In this document: positions 45,550 through 59,832 of the stretch, piece after piece
How positions within the stretch are numbered: position 1 is the stretch's first letter
Layout of the letters: each line of letters begins with the position of its first letter
Source: Erigeron canadensis
Lineage: Eukaryota; Streptophyta; Magnoliopsida; Asterales; Asteraceae
NCBI RefSeq assembly: GCF_010389155.1
Contig: NC_057761.1
Span: 15,254,501-15,318,500, forward strand
Length of the DNA stretch: 64,000 bases
Direction: 5' to 3'
The notes under the pieces: generated by a model
What the model saw: only the letters and a program-made list of their open reading frames with translations
The model's database searches: none
Told to the model about the DNA's origin: nothing
Position numbers and translations under genes: made by a program

Positions 45550-48500
45550 ATGGCTCCTAGACAAGCAAGCACAGAAAGAAATCTCTTAACAAATGCATAC
45601 AATCCTCCTGAACGTGTTGAACAAGCCCCTGGCATTATCATCGACACTGACAAAATGAGAATCAATATGCATAATTGGATGGCAAAGTTGGCCGGAACTC
45701 ATGACCCTCAATCGATCATTGGCCGACTTAATGTATTCTTTCTTAGTTCTCCTCTTTATGGAGCTCTAACCATGAATCCTGGCAAAATGTATCATGGTTA
45801 TCTCTGTGAGTTCTGGTTCACCGCTCATTTCCAGGCTGGTGATGATGCCACCATCCATTATACTCTGAAAAGGGGAAGCGTTCCTCTGACTTTAACAGTC
45901 GATTCATTCAGAACGGCGCTTGGATTGAATTATTTGCCACTGAATGAGTTGCCACTTCAACTTCCAACTGGATTGAATCACAGGCAAGTGTGTCGGGAGA
46001 TGGGACACACAAATTTGTTGATGAGCATGGTGCTCTAAGGAGAAAAGGTACTATATATATGAGTAGGCTGTCTGACTCATGGAGATATTTCTTCACTCAT
46101 ATTGTTTCGTGTTTAGGAAGTGGGTCTGGAGGATTAGACCAGATTAAACAAACCCAGTTATTGATTGCTTATTGTTTATGGTATGGGTTAAGGGTTGATT
46201 TCGCCTAAATTTTGTTCAATGATTTAGCTGATAGACTGAGGACACATAAAAGGAAAGAAAATATCCCGTTTTATTAGATTTTTGTCTATCATTTTCAAGA
46301 GAGAACTGGGTGAGGGTTATGATAATAATTCGAGTCATTTTTCAATGGCTGAGTATATAGGAGATCTAAACCATTTGGTTTCACATAATCTGGAGCTTGA
46401 TATTCCTGAGGCTATGTTGAACAATTTTAGAAGGGAAGTTGTTGAGAATTATGATGAAAATATTGCTAATGAACAAATTGTCGCAGCAATACCAGCTGGC
46501 ACAGGAGAGGCTTCAGGCGGGCCTCAAAACAATGAGGGACCCTCTGGAGTCCTCACTGCTGAAATGGTTCCTCAAGAAACCCTGGAGGTTCCTAACCCAG
46601 AACAGTCTTCTCTTTCTATTTCATCAACCACCTCCTCTAGACCAAGAACTGGACCCAGACGACTTAGGAGAGGGGGAAATTTGGTCATTCTAGTAGTACC
46701 GAAGCCAACCATCCAGATTCCTCCCAACAGGAATCTGGAGATGTCATAAGGGAAAACTTGCAAGCAACCACTCTCGAAACTTCTGTTAGGGAGAGTGGTA
46801 AAGTATCTGAAAGGTCCTCCCAACCTTTGTTAGAGTCCGTGTCTGTACTAAATATTGAAAGCCAAATTTCTGACACAACTCTTTCACGGACTGGTGTCAC
46901 TGGAGCCTCACCTCTAGTGATTCCAGTCCCACATTCTACGGCTGGTGACATTATGGATTTGGATGGATCTTTAATTGTGGAGCAGGTTGAGCCACAAGTA
47001 AATGAAAATGTTGAACAAGTGCAGGTGAATGTTTAAGGACAGGAGTCCAGATTTTGAAATGGAGTCTCCCATTTCTGATCAAGACTTTGACGAAGATATG
47101 GATTTCCTCCGTGATGATGACTTAAATAATGAAAGATCTCCCAGTCATATCACCGTACAGTTGTTGAAGAATTAAATGCAACAGTTTCACCACCACCATC
47201 TTCTCCGGTACAGACTGAAAATCAAGCACCACCAGAATCATCAATACAAACACCACCCCCTCTAATAAATCCACAGAACACTTCTTTTTCTTCTTCTCCA
47301 CAAAATATTCAACAAATTTCTGAACCATTGGTGGAACTGGAGACTGTCAACTAGAATGCAAATATTACAAGAGTTGAAGCTCCAGTATCTCAGGCCACCA
47401 GATTAACTCCTCCAGGTGATCTTTCCACCAGTTTTCCAACCGAGGTCCAAGACCTTTTCACTAAGGTGGCGGACCTGGAAAGATCCCTTCAGACTTCTTC
47501 ACAGGTAGTTTCTGACTTTAAATCTTCACTATCAAATAATATGAGGTCAGAAATGCTTGTTTTTGCTGGTAATGAGATGTTAGTTATTGAGAAGCTGGAT
47601 GAACTGAAACTGGCCACAAATAACAATTCTGAGAAAATCAAAGTGGCAGTCCAGGGCTTAGAAGAAAAGTTGGTCAGATCAGTGTAAACTGCCATTCAGA
47701 CAAGTGTTGCTAGTCCCTTGTTTAGTTTGACTGATGAAGTTCAGATTTTAGTTACCATGGTTGAGAATGTGGAGAAGAAGCCAACACTTGACCAGACTTC
47801 AGTTGTCAGCAACATCAGTGATGAAGTTGCCAGAAAATTAAGAGCTAACATGCTGAAGGAAATTACTGAAGAATTATCTGGGTCAGTATTGAGGACCATT
47901 TAGGATAGTTTGTTGCCACAAGTTGAGAAGACGATAAAAGATGAAATGCCAAAGGACTTGGTCTCTGAAGTCCAATCTCTTAAAAGAGATTTTGAGCAGT
48001 TGAAAACATCTGTGGCTATCATGACCCCTGAATGCAAAACTTTTGGGTCCTCTGATAGAAACAAACTGGAGGATGTGTGGAATGCCCTCAAGTCTGGGAC
48101 TAGTGGTCATTCCAAGGGGGAAAGCAGTTTGAAGGATGGTGCTGATGATTTTAACCAGAATGTTGAAAAGATTACCAAGGCGAAAGTAGAAATGGCTCAG
48201 AAAGCACTCGGCACTGAAGCCATTGCTCAGGTTAATGTGGAAAAAGCAACTGGTACTGATGCTAGTGTGCAAAATGTTGAAGAAGAAGATGATGCCAGTA
48301 CTGAAGCTGGTGAGTCAGAACCTCAGTTTGAGGACTTCCCAGATTTGGCTACATTTAAAAAGCAAAGAAGGCCTCATGTCATTTCTGGTGAAAAACTGAA
48401 GAAGGTGAAGATACAGATATTATTGCCTCCTTGCCTAATGCTGATGAAGAAAGATCATGGAAACTTCAACAGGAGTGCATATTAATTGACATCTGGAAGC

Positions 48501-48952
48501 AAAATCTGAAGAATGACTAGGAAGCACATAAGATGGATATGGCACAAAGGGGAACACTGGATACTTTCAATGCTGGCCGTCTTAGTGTGCACATTGATGT
48601 GTATAGATACATGAAGAATGATCCCAGAGTCATTAAATGTTTGGAAGTGATGGATGATGTTCGTCTTCGTTCAGTATACGCCCAAGATGAGTAGATGTAT
48701 GATGCTGAAACTTATGAGGTTAGTGTACTGGAGTTGATTGCTGCCAGGAAAGATGAGTTGGTTGAGCTCCAGAGAAAAGCAAAGAAGAATGCTCTTGCCT
48801 TGGAAAATGAATATAGGAAAAAGATGAGAGGTGTACCCAAGCCACCCAAGAGAACAAAGGTAGAGAGAGATGCTGATCTGAGCAACTTCATTCCTCTGGA
48901 TGTATCCAGGAGCATAAGCAGGACTCAATTGCAAAAAGTTGCAAATTCATAA
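45550..48952 (+). pseudogene. B: extra ORF after pol, broken
   Basis: MAPRQASTERN opens a domain with YHGYLCEFWFTAHF and FRTALGLNYLP, homologous to F's extra ORF. A stop or frame change occurs at about 46036, 46206, 46747, 47034, 47353, 47685, 47901 and 48518. Beyond the domain come Ser/Thr/Pro-rich linkers, then Lys/Glu coiled coil (about 47400-48300) and a basic C-terminal coil ending near 48952 (KKMRGVPKPPKRTK). No membrane segment seen. Function unknown. Confidence 0.7.
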
Positions 48953-49903
48953 GGCATCTCCAGAGAGACTGAAGAAGAAGTAAGACTGGCAAAGGTAAGA
49001 CAGGAATACAATGAAAGAATGCACTGTAGAGCTGATGCCAAAATTCGAATCTTGAAGTCTTTTCTTTGAAGTCTTGGAATGAATTTTCAGAAATATGTAC
49101 TCTCCCCCTTGATGTGTGCAATGTAGCTTTTGGTAAAGTGTTGTTGTATGACTTGAAGATCTTTAATTTGATGAAGACTCTTTTTGAAGCTTTTCTTCTT
49201 TTGTCTTGAATCTTCAGCCTTTTGTCCTTTGAAGCTTTCATCTTTGTCACATCGTCTTGAACACTTTTGAGAGTAAACATTTCAATAAGGGTTTGGAAAT
49301 TCTTTTATGAAAGTAATCATGCTCCTCCTCAATTCATGAGTAATCACAGTCTTTGATTGGAGCATTTTTGAACTTTTTGTAACATCTTGAGTGAGCATCC
49401 TTTCATTATTGATCTTGATCTTCTTATCCTTAAAATCATTCTAATTTCTTCCTCAATCAAAAATCAATCATACTATTTCCCCCCCCCCCTCTCATAATGA
49501 CAATGTTGGGAACCAATGTCATTATGCAAACATTGATTGAAAAGAATGTCAAAAGAAATCAAAAGATCCATAGCGCAATGTTGTTTACACAAAGATATAT
49601 TAACTAACAACTCATCAACCCAAACCATTAATCCAACCCAAATAACCCTATGGGTGACTAAGATGTAAGGTTGAAGTTGTTGGTATAAGCATTTGATTAT
49701 GATGTTGGTGTTTTCTGTGTTGGGGTGATGAGAAAAGAAACCGGATAAGAATGATCCGTTTGCATTCAAAAATCGAAAGGATTAATGAAATGACCGAAAG
49801 AAATGTATACCATTTATCGGATTTCCTATGTATCATTGAGAAATGCACAAAGCAAACCTCTAACATAGTTTGGTCTTTTGGCTTTCCAATCTAAAGATTG
49901 CTT

Positions 49904-49966
49904 CAAAGAATGTAAACCATGGTCAGTGTCACCTAAGCGTTCGATAACCATGTTCTACTATCCTTA
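49904..49966 (-). ncRNA. D: stem-loop 3
   Basis: Counterpart of A 11072-11134, with the same CGAACGCTTAGGTGACACTG loop on the minus strand. One arm base differs and costs one pair. Confidence 0.6.
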
Positions 49967-50898
49967 AAGACTTTTAGGAAAAAAATCCAAGGTCACAATA
50001 GACTTCTTGTTAACTCAATAATTACACAAATGCAATTATGAGAGCTACGTTCAAAATTGGAGATGATATTAGCAATGGTAGGATTTCCATTTGATCATCT
50101 TGAAATATCAATTAAGATATCACTACAAATGTTCCGGCTATATCACAAAGATAAGCATGTATATCACAAAGATATGATGCAAATGTGTCCTAAAGAATGA
50201 ATAACGATCAAATTAATGATCAATCACGAGAGTTCTAGACACAAAGTGATCAAATGAAGTCGGGGACTGGAGCAGAGTGTCACCCTTTTTTCAATATCAA
50301 CGTCTTCCAAATGAAGAGTCAATAGAAATGAGAAAATCTCCGTGAGAAATAAAACAAGCATTGGTTAAGAAACAATTGAGTGGTTAGGTAAAGATGTGCA
50401 TCGCTTCACTGGGTCCATGAAGGCTTCTTCAATACCGAGATATCAACAAATGACATCCGATAGAAATGTGTTTTACCCGGCGATTTGAGAATTTTAGAGA
50501 AGGGTATCAAGTCTTTTAACCCTTTTCTCACAACATTATCACCATAACCTCTCACTTTTCGACTGTACTCCCTCCAACTTAGTTGCACGAATTCATCATC
50601 ACTCAAAAAGACCCTCACTATCTAATGAAAGAAGTGAAAACTCCGGGGTTTGAGAAAAACCTAGTCGCTCATGTGCAAACTAAACACCGAACTTCCTTTG
50701 AAGAAAATATTTTAGAAAAAAAAACATCAAATGTGAAAAAAAAAAGTTTAAAAAACACATTTGAAGTTTGAAAGAGATTTGAAATCACAAACTCCCCCTT
50801 AACTATGCAAAGATAGATCAAAAATATTTTCATAGAAAAGGTGGAGCAAAAATGATTTGTGTGAAATCAAAACAGGTTTTATGAAAAGTGAACTCAAT

Positions 50899-50970
50899 CA
50901 ATTGTTTAAGATGAGACAACTCAGGAGTACACAAAGGCGTTCAATCCTTTGCTTCTCATATCAACAATTG
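50899..50970 (-). ncRNA. D: stem-loop 2
   Basis: Counterpart of A 9998-10069; the loop TTGAACGCCTTTGTGTAC is unchanged (50927-50944), with CAATTGTT/AACAATTG-type arms. Confidence 0.65.
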
Positions 50971-51053
50971 AGAGTTTTTGAAACAAGTGCAACAAAATTG
51001 CAATCAACATCTTGTGATACTCAGGTTATCATGATGAAAATCCAATATATTAC

Positions 51054-51131
51054 ACATATACATTCATATAAGACCACTTGGAAGTACACAAAGGCGTTCA
51101 ATTCCGCGTTATCTTATATCAATTTATATGT
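51054..51131 (-). ncRNA. D: stem-loop 1
   Basis: Counterpart of A 9869-9946; the loop is identical (51084-51101). A's G-U pair at arm position 18 is an A-U pair here; one other pair is lost. Confidence 0.68.
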
Positions 51132-51189
51132 ATAACAACATGAATTAATTCCAACTTTGAAACATAAATAATTTTTTCTTTTTAAAACC

Positions 51190-51384
51190 GGGTTGCATAC
51201 AGAGTATATGCAAGCCATTATGAAATAAATAACACAAATAAGCACGGGTTATACACTGAGTGTGCATAAGCCACGAAGTAATAAATACATCATTTAAGCA
51301 CGGGTTACATACAGAGTATATGTAAACCACAAAGATATAAATAAAAATATGAAGCCCGAGTTACATACATAGCATATGTAAGCC
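51190..51384 (-). repeat. D: four tandem small hairpins
   Basis: Units at 51357-51384, 51302-51329, 51246-51272 and 51190-51216. The unit matching A's first has TTACATA/TATGTAA where A has TTGCATA/TATGCAA: both arms changed together. Confidence 0.82.
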
Positions 51385-51513
51385 ACTTAAAAAAAATAAA
51401 GAAAATCTTTTTGTTATTTTTCAAAATTTTATATTTTTGTATTTGATTTTTGTTTTTCAACATTTTATAATTTTTGAAAAATGAATCAAGAATTCCTTTC
51501 ATGGTAAAGTGAA

Positions 51514-54500
51514 TCAAGGATCAAGATTTAGCATACCAAGTTTAGAGATTAAGAAATTAAACCTCTTTTCGTCCAGTGGTTTTGTGAACAAATCAGCGAG
51601 TTGGTAGTCAGTTCCCACAAAGTAGAGTTCGATGTCACCTTTCTCAACATGATCTTTGAGAAAATGATATCTCACATCAATGTGCTTTGAGCGTGAGTGG
51701 TTGACTGAGTTGACAGCAATTGCAATGGCACTTTGAGAATCACAATAGATAGGGACACGATCATATTTCAGACCATAATCGGTAAGCGGTGTCTTCATCC
51801 ATAACACTTGAGCACACCAATTAGCAGCAGCCACATATTCAGCCTCCACTGTTGACAATGATACACAATTTTGCTTCTTGGATGACCAACTTACAATCTT
51901 ATCCCCTAAGAATTGTAAAGTACCAGATGTGCTCTTGCGATCAAGCTTACAACCTGCATGATCTGCATCTGAATAGGCAGTTAAATTGAATCCAGTATCC
52001 CTTGGATACCAGAGACCAAGATTGGGTGTACCCTTCAGATAACGAAAAATTCGTTTCACAGCTTGGTAATGTAAATCAGTCGGAGCGGCTTGATACCTAG
52101 CACACATACATGTTGCAAACATTATATCTAGGCGAGATGCTGTAAGATACAACAACGAACCAATCATGCTTCTATACCTCTTTTGGTCAAATGGTTTCCC
52201 ATTTTTATCAGCATTAATGTTTGTACGAGCAACCATTGGGGTTGAAATTGAAGAACATGTAGTCATATCAAACTTTTTCAACATATCCTTTATGTACTTA
52301 CCTTGCGATATAAAAATACCAGTTGATAATTGTTTGATTTGTAAACCCAAAAAGTAATTCATTTCCTCAATCATGCTCATTTCAAAATGATTGGCCATTA
52401 GAGATGAAAAGTTTCGGCAAAAAGTTTGACTGGTTGACCCAAAAATAATGTCATCAACATATATTTGGACAAGTAAAACATGCTTACCTTGCTTACGAAT
52501 AAACAGGGTAGGGTCAATAGTGCCTTTGGTAAAGCCTCCTTTGAGTAAAAAAGTAGTTAAGGAATCATACCATGCTCGTGGTGCCTGCTTCAAACCATAG
52601 AGAGCCTTGTCTAACTTGTAGACATGGTTTGGCTTCTTAGGATCAACAAAACCTTCAGGTTGCTCCACGTAAACTTCTTCTTTGAGTTCTCCATTCAAGA
52701 ACGCTGTCTTCACATCCATTTGAAACACTGTGAAGTTTCTGAATGCGGCATAAGCTAAGAATATACGAATGGCCTCCATTCTTGCAACAAGAGCGAAAGT
52801 TTCGTCGAAATCCACACCAGGTTGATTGGCAGTAACCCTTTGCAACCAATCTAGCTTTGTTCCTTACTACAACTCCATTTTCATCCTTCTTGTTCTTGAA
52901 AATCCACTTGGTGCTAATTGGTTCTTCTTTCCTTGGATTTGGAACCAATCTCCATACCTTCAGTCTCTTAAACTGAGCTAATTCATCTTGCATTGCTTTA
53001 ACCCACTCTGGATCACTAAGAGCTTCAGACACAGTTTTGGGTTCGATGTTACTCAGTGAAAGTGCAACAAGACACTCATTGACTGTAGTACGGGTAGATA
53101 CACCAGCTTGTGGATCTCCGACGATCTGTTCTGTAGGATGATCTTTGCACGTACGCGACCACTTGTTGCCATGAGGAAGAGGATCTTGTTGATGAATGTC
53201 AACATTATCATCATTAAATCTAGAGTTCTGTTGAGAAATGGAATCATAGCTCGGAAGAACTCTTTCCTCAAAATTTGGATGATCAAAATCCAATGGTACA
53301 TACACATTTGGAGTATTTGATGGACTTGATGTTTGGGTGATTTGAGAAGGTTGTTCTTGAACATTCTTTTGAGAATAAATATCACTTGAAAATGATTCTT
53401 CATGCTCTGAAGAATTTGAAGATGATTCACGATTGTTGTCAGGAACTGGTTCATTTGTTTGAATAGGATCATTGTTCGGAATTGGTTCATTGATGACTTG
53501 AGGATCCTTTTCTTGAATCGGTTTTGAATTGTAGAATTCTTCGAAAAGAATATCTAGCTCTTCACTTGTTGGAGTTGGATATTTCTTGAACTTTGAAGCT
53601 AAGGTAGACGTCCTTGAGGAAGCACTTGAAGTACTTGGATCACTAATTGTTGGTAGCAAACTTTCTTGTTCAAATATCATGCCAGACATCTCGTCAAACC
53701 AAACATTCATGGTTTCTTGAATCGTGTTTGTTCGACGATTAAAGATGCGATATGCAATCGATGTCTTTAAGTAACCAACAAAGTAACCTTCGTCACCTTT
53801 CCTTTCAAACTTTCCAACATTTTCCCAATCATTCAAGGTATAACAGACACACCCAAAAATATGGAAGTAATTGATGTTGGGTTTGCGTTTGTTAATAACC
53901 TCATAAGGAGTCTTCTCATGACGCTGATTGATGATGGACCGACTTTGAGTGTGACAGGCAGTGTCAACAGCTTCAGCCCACATATTTGATGGTAACTTGG
54001 AATAAGCAAGCATTGTCCCTGCTGCTTCCACCAGCGTACGGTTTCTCCTTTCAACGACACCATTTTGTTGCGGGGTACGGACATCAGAGAATTGGTGAGT
54101 AATGCCTTTTGATTTGCAAAATTCAGTACCGTTATCCGAACGGATATAGCGGACTGGAAGTTGAAGATTCACTTGAGTGGAAGTGATGAAATCGATCAAA
54201 ATTTGAGTTGTTTCATCTTTTGAAGCAAGAAACTTGACCCAAGTGTATCTTGAATAATCATCAACGATAACCAGAATATATCTCTTCTCGTTTCTGCTTT
54301 GTATTTTCATAGGCCTACAAAGATCCATGTAAAGCAAATGAAGTGGTGCCAAAGTGTGTGGAATTTTTGGTTTATGAGAAGTTCTTTTGATCTTCCCAAT
54401 TGCACAAGAAGGACAGACATGCTCACTCTCATACTTGTAATCAGGCAAGCCTTCAACAAGTTGCTTGTTAACTAAAGCATTGATGTTTGATAATTCAAGT

Positions 54501-54936
54501 GAGAAAGCCTTCTATGCCACAACCAAGAATTTTTCGAAGTAGTTTTTGAAACAAGACAGATATTATCAGTTGGTTGGTTATCATCAAGATTAACTGTGAA
54601 AAGATTATTTTCACGATCTCCGCATAGGATATCAATTCCATCTAGAGTTTGGATTTTGCACAGAGATTGTCGAAAAAGAACTTGAAGGTTGTTGTCACAG
54701 AATTGTCCAACTCTGAACAAGTTATGACTCAGACCTTCAACATAATGGACTTTCTTAATGACAATTCCGTTTCTTTCAATATCTCCATAACCTAGAATTG
54801 GAGCGAAATTGTTGTTTCCGAAACGAACGGTTCCCATGAACCTTTCAACAAAACTCTTGAGCAATGATTTATTACCAGTCATGTGTTTTGAACACCCGGA
54901 ATCGAGTATCCATACACAGATGGTTATTTCCTGCAA
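51514..54936 (-). pseudogene. pol: D: pol with three frame breaks
   Basis: The protease segment (54936-54472) holds [12 protein letters not shown] shift follows near the pre-integrase WHRRLSH. Integrase runs 54448 downward with SDNGTEF (a short in-frame deletion follows) and [11 protein letters not shown] is interrupted by one extra T near 52835 (A has none) and continues 52845-51514 with YVDD (about 52465) and RNase [10 protein letters not shown], ending [15 protein letters not shown]. Except for these small indels it is close to A's pol, so D is a fairly recent loss of function. Confidence 0.9.
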
Positions 54937-54945
54937 TCAAAAATT

Positions 54946-57900
54946 TTAACCGACTTTAGGTACCCACTTAAAGACGGGTCCTTTGTGGTTAGTTAACACA
55001 GGCAGGGAGTATAACTTAGAATATGCATACAAACATGCTTTAGAATCAATATGAGCATTAACAAGCACACCATCAATAAGCACATTCGTATAAAAAGTAC
55101 GCACATTCACATTTGATTTAAAAGTAACATGTTTAACAGCATTCAAACAAGCACGACCATTATCATTGTTTACAGCCCCACAAGGCATAGCCTTGGATTT
55201 ATTAACATTGTTCACTAAAGATGAATTGTTTAAATCAACAAAAACTCTTTTCTTTCTATTACCAACACTCTTTCTCCTCCTCCTCTTCTTCTTTTCCTCA
55301 ACAGACAATTGCTTAAAATTGATCTTAGGTTCTAATGACTTAGGAACCCATTTGGTCTTTCCACCTGTTGAATTGACACTAAGAAGATTAGAACGAGGGG
55401 TTTTAAACTTATTCATCCTTTTTGTCTCTTTTGGGGTTGAGGAAACTTCTTGCTTCTTAGGTTTGGTAATTGAAAACCATCCATGTCTATCCCTATATCT
55501 AGTTACACCATTTGAAGTATCCGTAGTTAGCAAAACGGAGCTAGACTTAGGCACTTTAGAAATTGAACTAGATTGAGAGTTAGACAAAGAAGCATTTGGA
55601 TTGTCATTCGGAAGTTTCACTTTGTGATACCTTGGTTTTGGTGAGGTCTCAGCTTGTTTCTTTTTAACATGTTTGTCGGGTTTTGGAGGGTTAGGACTCT
55701 TTTGTTCAGTCTTGACGAGTTTGGGTTTAACTCGTTCTTGGAAGTAATATGATGTTGGAGCTTTGGACACTGATTTTAGTTTTTGAGATTCTCCTTTTAT
55801 TTCTTTTTGAAAATTTATGATTTTGATAGATTCAATCTTTTTCTCAGTTTCTGAGTCAAAAACATATTCTCCCTCCATGAATTTATCAAAATCATCTTTG
55901 GTGAATTCATTCGAAAATGTTGAAATATCAGGAATCTTGTTGTCCAACATCATACCACGGGTAATCTCAGGAATAAGGTCGACTTGGACTGAAACATCCT
56001 TGGTTTCACAAGAAAATTGAGTAGAAGTATCAACACCTATACTAGCACAAAGCTTAGGGTGAACAACTGGCTCATCAAGATTTTCGCATGTGAAAAATCT
56101 ATAAAAGTACCATATCAAAACTAGGTTATGCGCAAGATCTTCATCAGATAAATCAGATTGCACATAATTTGCAGCTAAAGAACTAGCAGTAGTTTGACAA
56201 GTACATGCAAAACAGTCAGTCACGCTTTGGGTGGATGAACTTGTAGATGAATCACAAATAGTCTGAGTGAAATGGTTTACTAAGAGACTGAAATCAGTTT
56301 GGGTAGAAACATTCACACAAACTTTCTTGATATCAACAACTGATTCATTCTTCGAATTCGGACTTTGAGACTGTAGATTATGAATGAGTTTTTGTTAAGA
56401 TTCCATTGTTTGTTGTAAACCTTCTTTTTTTTTTTTCCACAAATATGGATGGAATATACAATTTAGTTGGTTTTGGTGGAGAAATGACAAATTCTTGGTT
56501 TTGAAAATTAGACGCAATTTCTTCTAATTCAAAAATTGTTGAATTTTTTGTTTCATAAGAAGTATTGATAGCATCATAATTAACCAAAAAATTATTCTTT
56601 TGAATCTTCTCAACTTCATCAGTCTCAAATTCGTCATCCAAAGGACGAATGAATTGTTGTACCATACCAAGTCCCAAAAATTTCTTATCATACAAAGGTA
56701 TAATTTCTTCTTTTGCTTTTTGCAATGGAGTGATATTCTCAAAACCCAACCCAAGAAGAAGTTCCGATCTATCAATCTTTGATTTATTGAAATAGGCAAT
56801 GAAATCCAAAAGAGGATTTTGTTCAACTTTGTACAACTTTTCTTGATAGAAAAGTATATTCTTTTTATGTTCCTCAATTTGTCTTTCAAGGTTTTCAATC
56901 TCAATGCCTTTTAAAAAACAATTATGATTTAATACAGAAACTTTTCTTTCGAGTTCAATTGTTTTTGGTGTAGCTTCTTGAAGCTTCTTATTCAGAATAT
57001 CAACATCCATTTGTCTTGCATTTGCCCGAAGCCATTCATTGGTCTTTTGAACTTCAAGATCTTGATTGGCTTTTTCAAGATCAAGAATGGTCTTTTCTAA
57101 ATTATGGCACTTTTCCAATAACTTAAAATCAGGAGACGCATTCATCTCACATTCTTTAACCAACATTTGTTCTTTATAGTTTTGAAATTCTTGTTTCATA
57201 GCATCATACTCAAAAAGTAGTTTAGAATTTTCTTCAAGAAGTTTGGTGTACTCCCTTTTTGAAAATAAAATGCTATTTTTCAATTTCTTGTTTTTGTTGG
57301 CTAAAGAAGTGTAATGATTCGTCAAGTTTGATAAGGCAATTCTACAAGACTCTTTATCCTTAATTGATGAAAAAGTAGAGTCGAGATTTACCTCATCATC
57401 GGGATATTCCTCGTCAATGTTGTCAGCCTCCAACACTTTGTCTTTGCTCAACTTTGCCATGAAACATACATTTGCAGACAGATCTTCATCTTCATCATCA
57501 AACAACAAAAGCCACTTGTCATCTTTAGCAATCAAGGCTTGACTGGCTTTAACTTGCTTTGCTAAGAGCATCTTCTGCTTGTAGTATTCATAATTCTTCT
57601 TGCGAGGCAGCTTGCAATCCACAGCAAAATGACCAGGAACTCCACAGTTGTAACACTTTTTGTCAGATGTTTTTCCTTTCTCCACGATTTGTTTCTCAGT
57701 TTCTGCTTTCTTATCTCCGTTCTTGGAACCACTTGTTTCACCTTGTTCAAAACTCTTGTGATGATATTGTTCCTTCTTTGGAAATGCACTTGTTAATGAA
57801 GTACGAAGATTGTTGTTAGTTGGCCTCGCTTTGAAATACTTTTTCTTGACATGCTTAGTCACAGCGGCAAGAGCTTGGTAGATTTCATCAGGAACACCAT

Positions 57901-58696
57901 CTCTTGGAGCCAAGAAATCTTCTCCCTCCTCATCAAACGAAGAAACAACAGTCATTTGTCTTTTAAGAGCCTCAGAAACCTTTTTTTCAACAACCAATGC
58001 CAAAGGATCAGTAGATACAACTTCTGGCACTTTGTTGAATGAATATTTGCTTAGAACTTGATGCTCATTCAACTTGAAAGATTCATAAAGAGTATGAATG
58101 GTGAATTTGGTCAGATCTTGATGTTGCTTGATTTGAGTTCCATAATCTTCCCACTCGGGACCAAGTGCTTTGATGAATTTGATGTTCAGCTCAATTTCAG
58201 TTTTCTTGACCTTGTTCTTTCTCAGCTCATTGATTACATTGCAAAATCTGTAGTACACGGACTCGAGAGATTCATCTGGTGATTTATGAAAATTGTCAAA
58301 CATAGTTAAGACATTTGTCAGTTGGATTGTTGAGGTTACATCAGCACCTTCCATTTGTCTAGCAACTTCATCCCAAATCTCCTTTGTTATGTCATAAGAA
58401 TCAACTGAGCCATAGATCTCATCAGGAAGTGCTTGATACAAGCATGACCTAGCTCTGTTGTCAGCAGCAGTACGATCTCTTTGTTCGGCATTCAAAAGAT
58501 CAGGAGTCAAAATAGCACCAGTAGTAGGATGACGATGCATAGCAAGCCCATTCATGATTGAATCCTTAAGCATGTGACCATTAGTTTGACGTTCCACATA
58601 ATCCATGAACCTTTTCTTTCATTGTCCATAGTTACCACGATAAAGAACTGGAGGTCTTGTATCAGTTTCCAGAGCCAACGCTTCACGAGTAGCCAT
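54946..58696 (-). pseudogene. gag: D: gag and coiled-coil spacer
   Basis: ATG at 58696 begins MATREALALETDTRPP. TGA at 58619-58621 replaces the Trp of A's GLWKKRF. The frame is then open from 58606 to 56378 through the capsid, CCHC knuckle CYNCGVPGHFAVDC (near 57616-57657) and full coiled coil, the best-preserved Gag spacer in the window. A frameshift near 56380-56400 leads into 56316-54946, ending WVPKVG, TAA. In D the following TAA, AAT, TTT, TGA are in frame with pol, giving two stops before it. Confidence 0.88.
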
Positions 58697-59818
58697 TAGA
58701 AATTGATTTGAGAATTGAATTGATTTTTGAAGAAAGTATGAAACGATCTAAAATGAGATAGAATGAAACGATCTAAAGTTGGAAAGATAGGAAAACGATC
58801 TAAATTGATAAAGGAATTGAAACGATCTAAATTTGATTGGAAATGAAACGATCTAAATCTTGATTGGAAATGAAACGATCTAAATCTGTGTTCAGGAATA
58901 AAATGATCTAAATTGAATTTTGGATGAAAAATTCTAAGTATTCTGAATAAATTTGGACAGAGTTTTGGTATGAAATGTAATGGAATGAATTGAGTAAAAC
59001 TAATCACGAAGATCAGTTACCCAAGAAGTAATCAAACCAGGAATTGTTTGAGTGAAATATGAAACGATCTAAAAGAGATCGTTTTGGATTCACCAAAACT
59101 GAAATGATCTAAAAGAGATCGTTTTGGTTTTTCAATGTCTGAAATGATCTAAAAGAGATCGTTTTAGATTTCTTCACAGAATTTCACCAAAACTTGATTA
59201 TTTTCAAGAAATTGAATTGACCAAAACCAATCCAAAGGATCAGTTAGCCACAATCAACTCTTCACACCACAACCACACTTGTCAAAACGATCTAAAATGT
59301 ATCGTTTTACAAGCCACAACACTGAAATATAAGTATCAAGAAAAAAACTGAAACGATCTAACTAAGATCGTTTTAGCTTTACAATGTTGTCTTCAACCTC
59401 TGAACATGAACAACTCCATTGACGATTTTTAAAACTTCAATATCTTTTGATTTTCTGGGAATTGGAACATGAAACCACTTGCAAACAGTTTGTTTTCACC
59501 TTAGCAACGATCTGTTTAACACAATTCAGCTTATAACACAACAAAATCAAATCCCAAATTTTACCGCCAAAAACTCAAAATCTAAACTTTTGATCCAGAT
59601 CGAATTAGAACACGAAACTTGAGAGGATTATGTAATTAACTATGAGGAATCGAATGGTGAACAAACATTTGTGATTTTATGTGATTTGAGAGGTTATTTT
59701 TGAATTTTCAGTGATTAAAAAAAACGGACAAAAACAGGATTAAAAACATAATTAAAAGGTGATTGTTTGATGAATTGTGATTGAATTCAGTTATGGATCG
59801 AGATCAAAACGATGTTTT
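58697..59818 (-). other. D: leader with CGATC inverted repeats
   Basis: Hairpins AAACGATCT/AGATCGTTT with AAAAG-type loops lie at 59062-59084, 59102-59124, 59142-59164 (the last two with AAATGATCT, keeping a G-U pair), 59284-59308 and 59351-59373. Single-orientation copies of GAAACGATCTAAAT run from about 58738 to 58915. Same order as in A. Confidence 0.8.
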
Positions 59819-59830
59819 GCTCTGATACCA
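59819..59830 (-). other. D: primer-binding site
   Basis: GCTCTGATACCA on the + strand, complement of the initiator-Met primer site, two bases from the LTR. Confidence 0.93.
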
Positions 59831-59832
59831 CA

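Larger units (their letters stand above)
49044..51513 (-). other. D: noncoding 3' region
   Basis: Matches A's 9472-12150 in order. It contains the four-hairpin array (51190-51384) and three stem-loops (51054-51131, 50899-50970, 49904-49966). Complemented purine tracts lie at about 50784, 49481 (ten C on the + strand) and 49097. No ORF supported. Confidence 0.8.
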
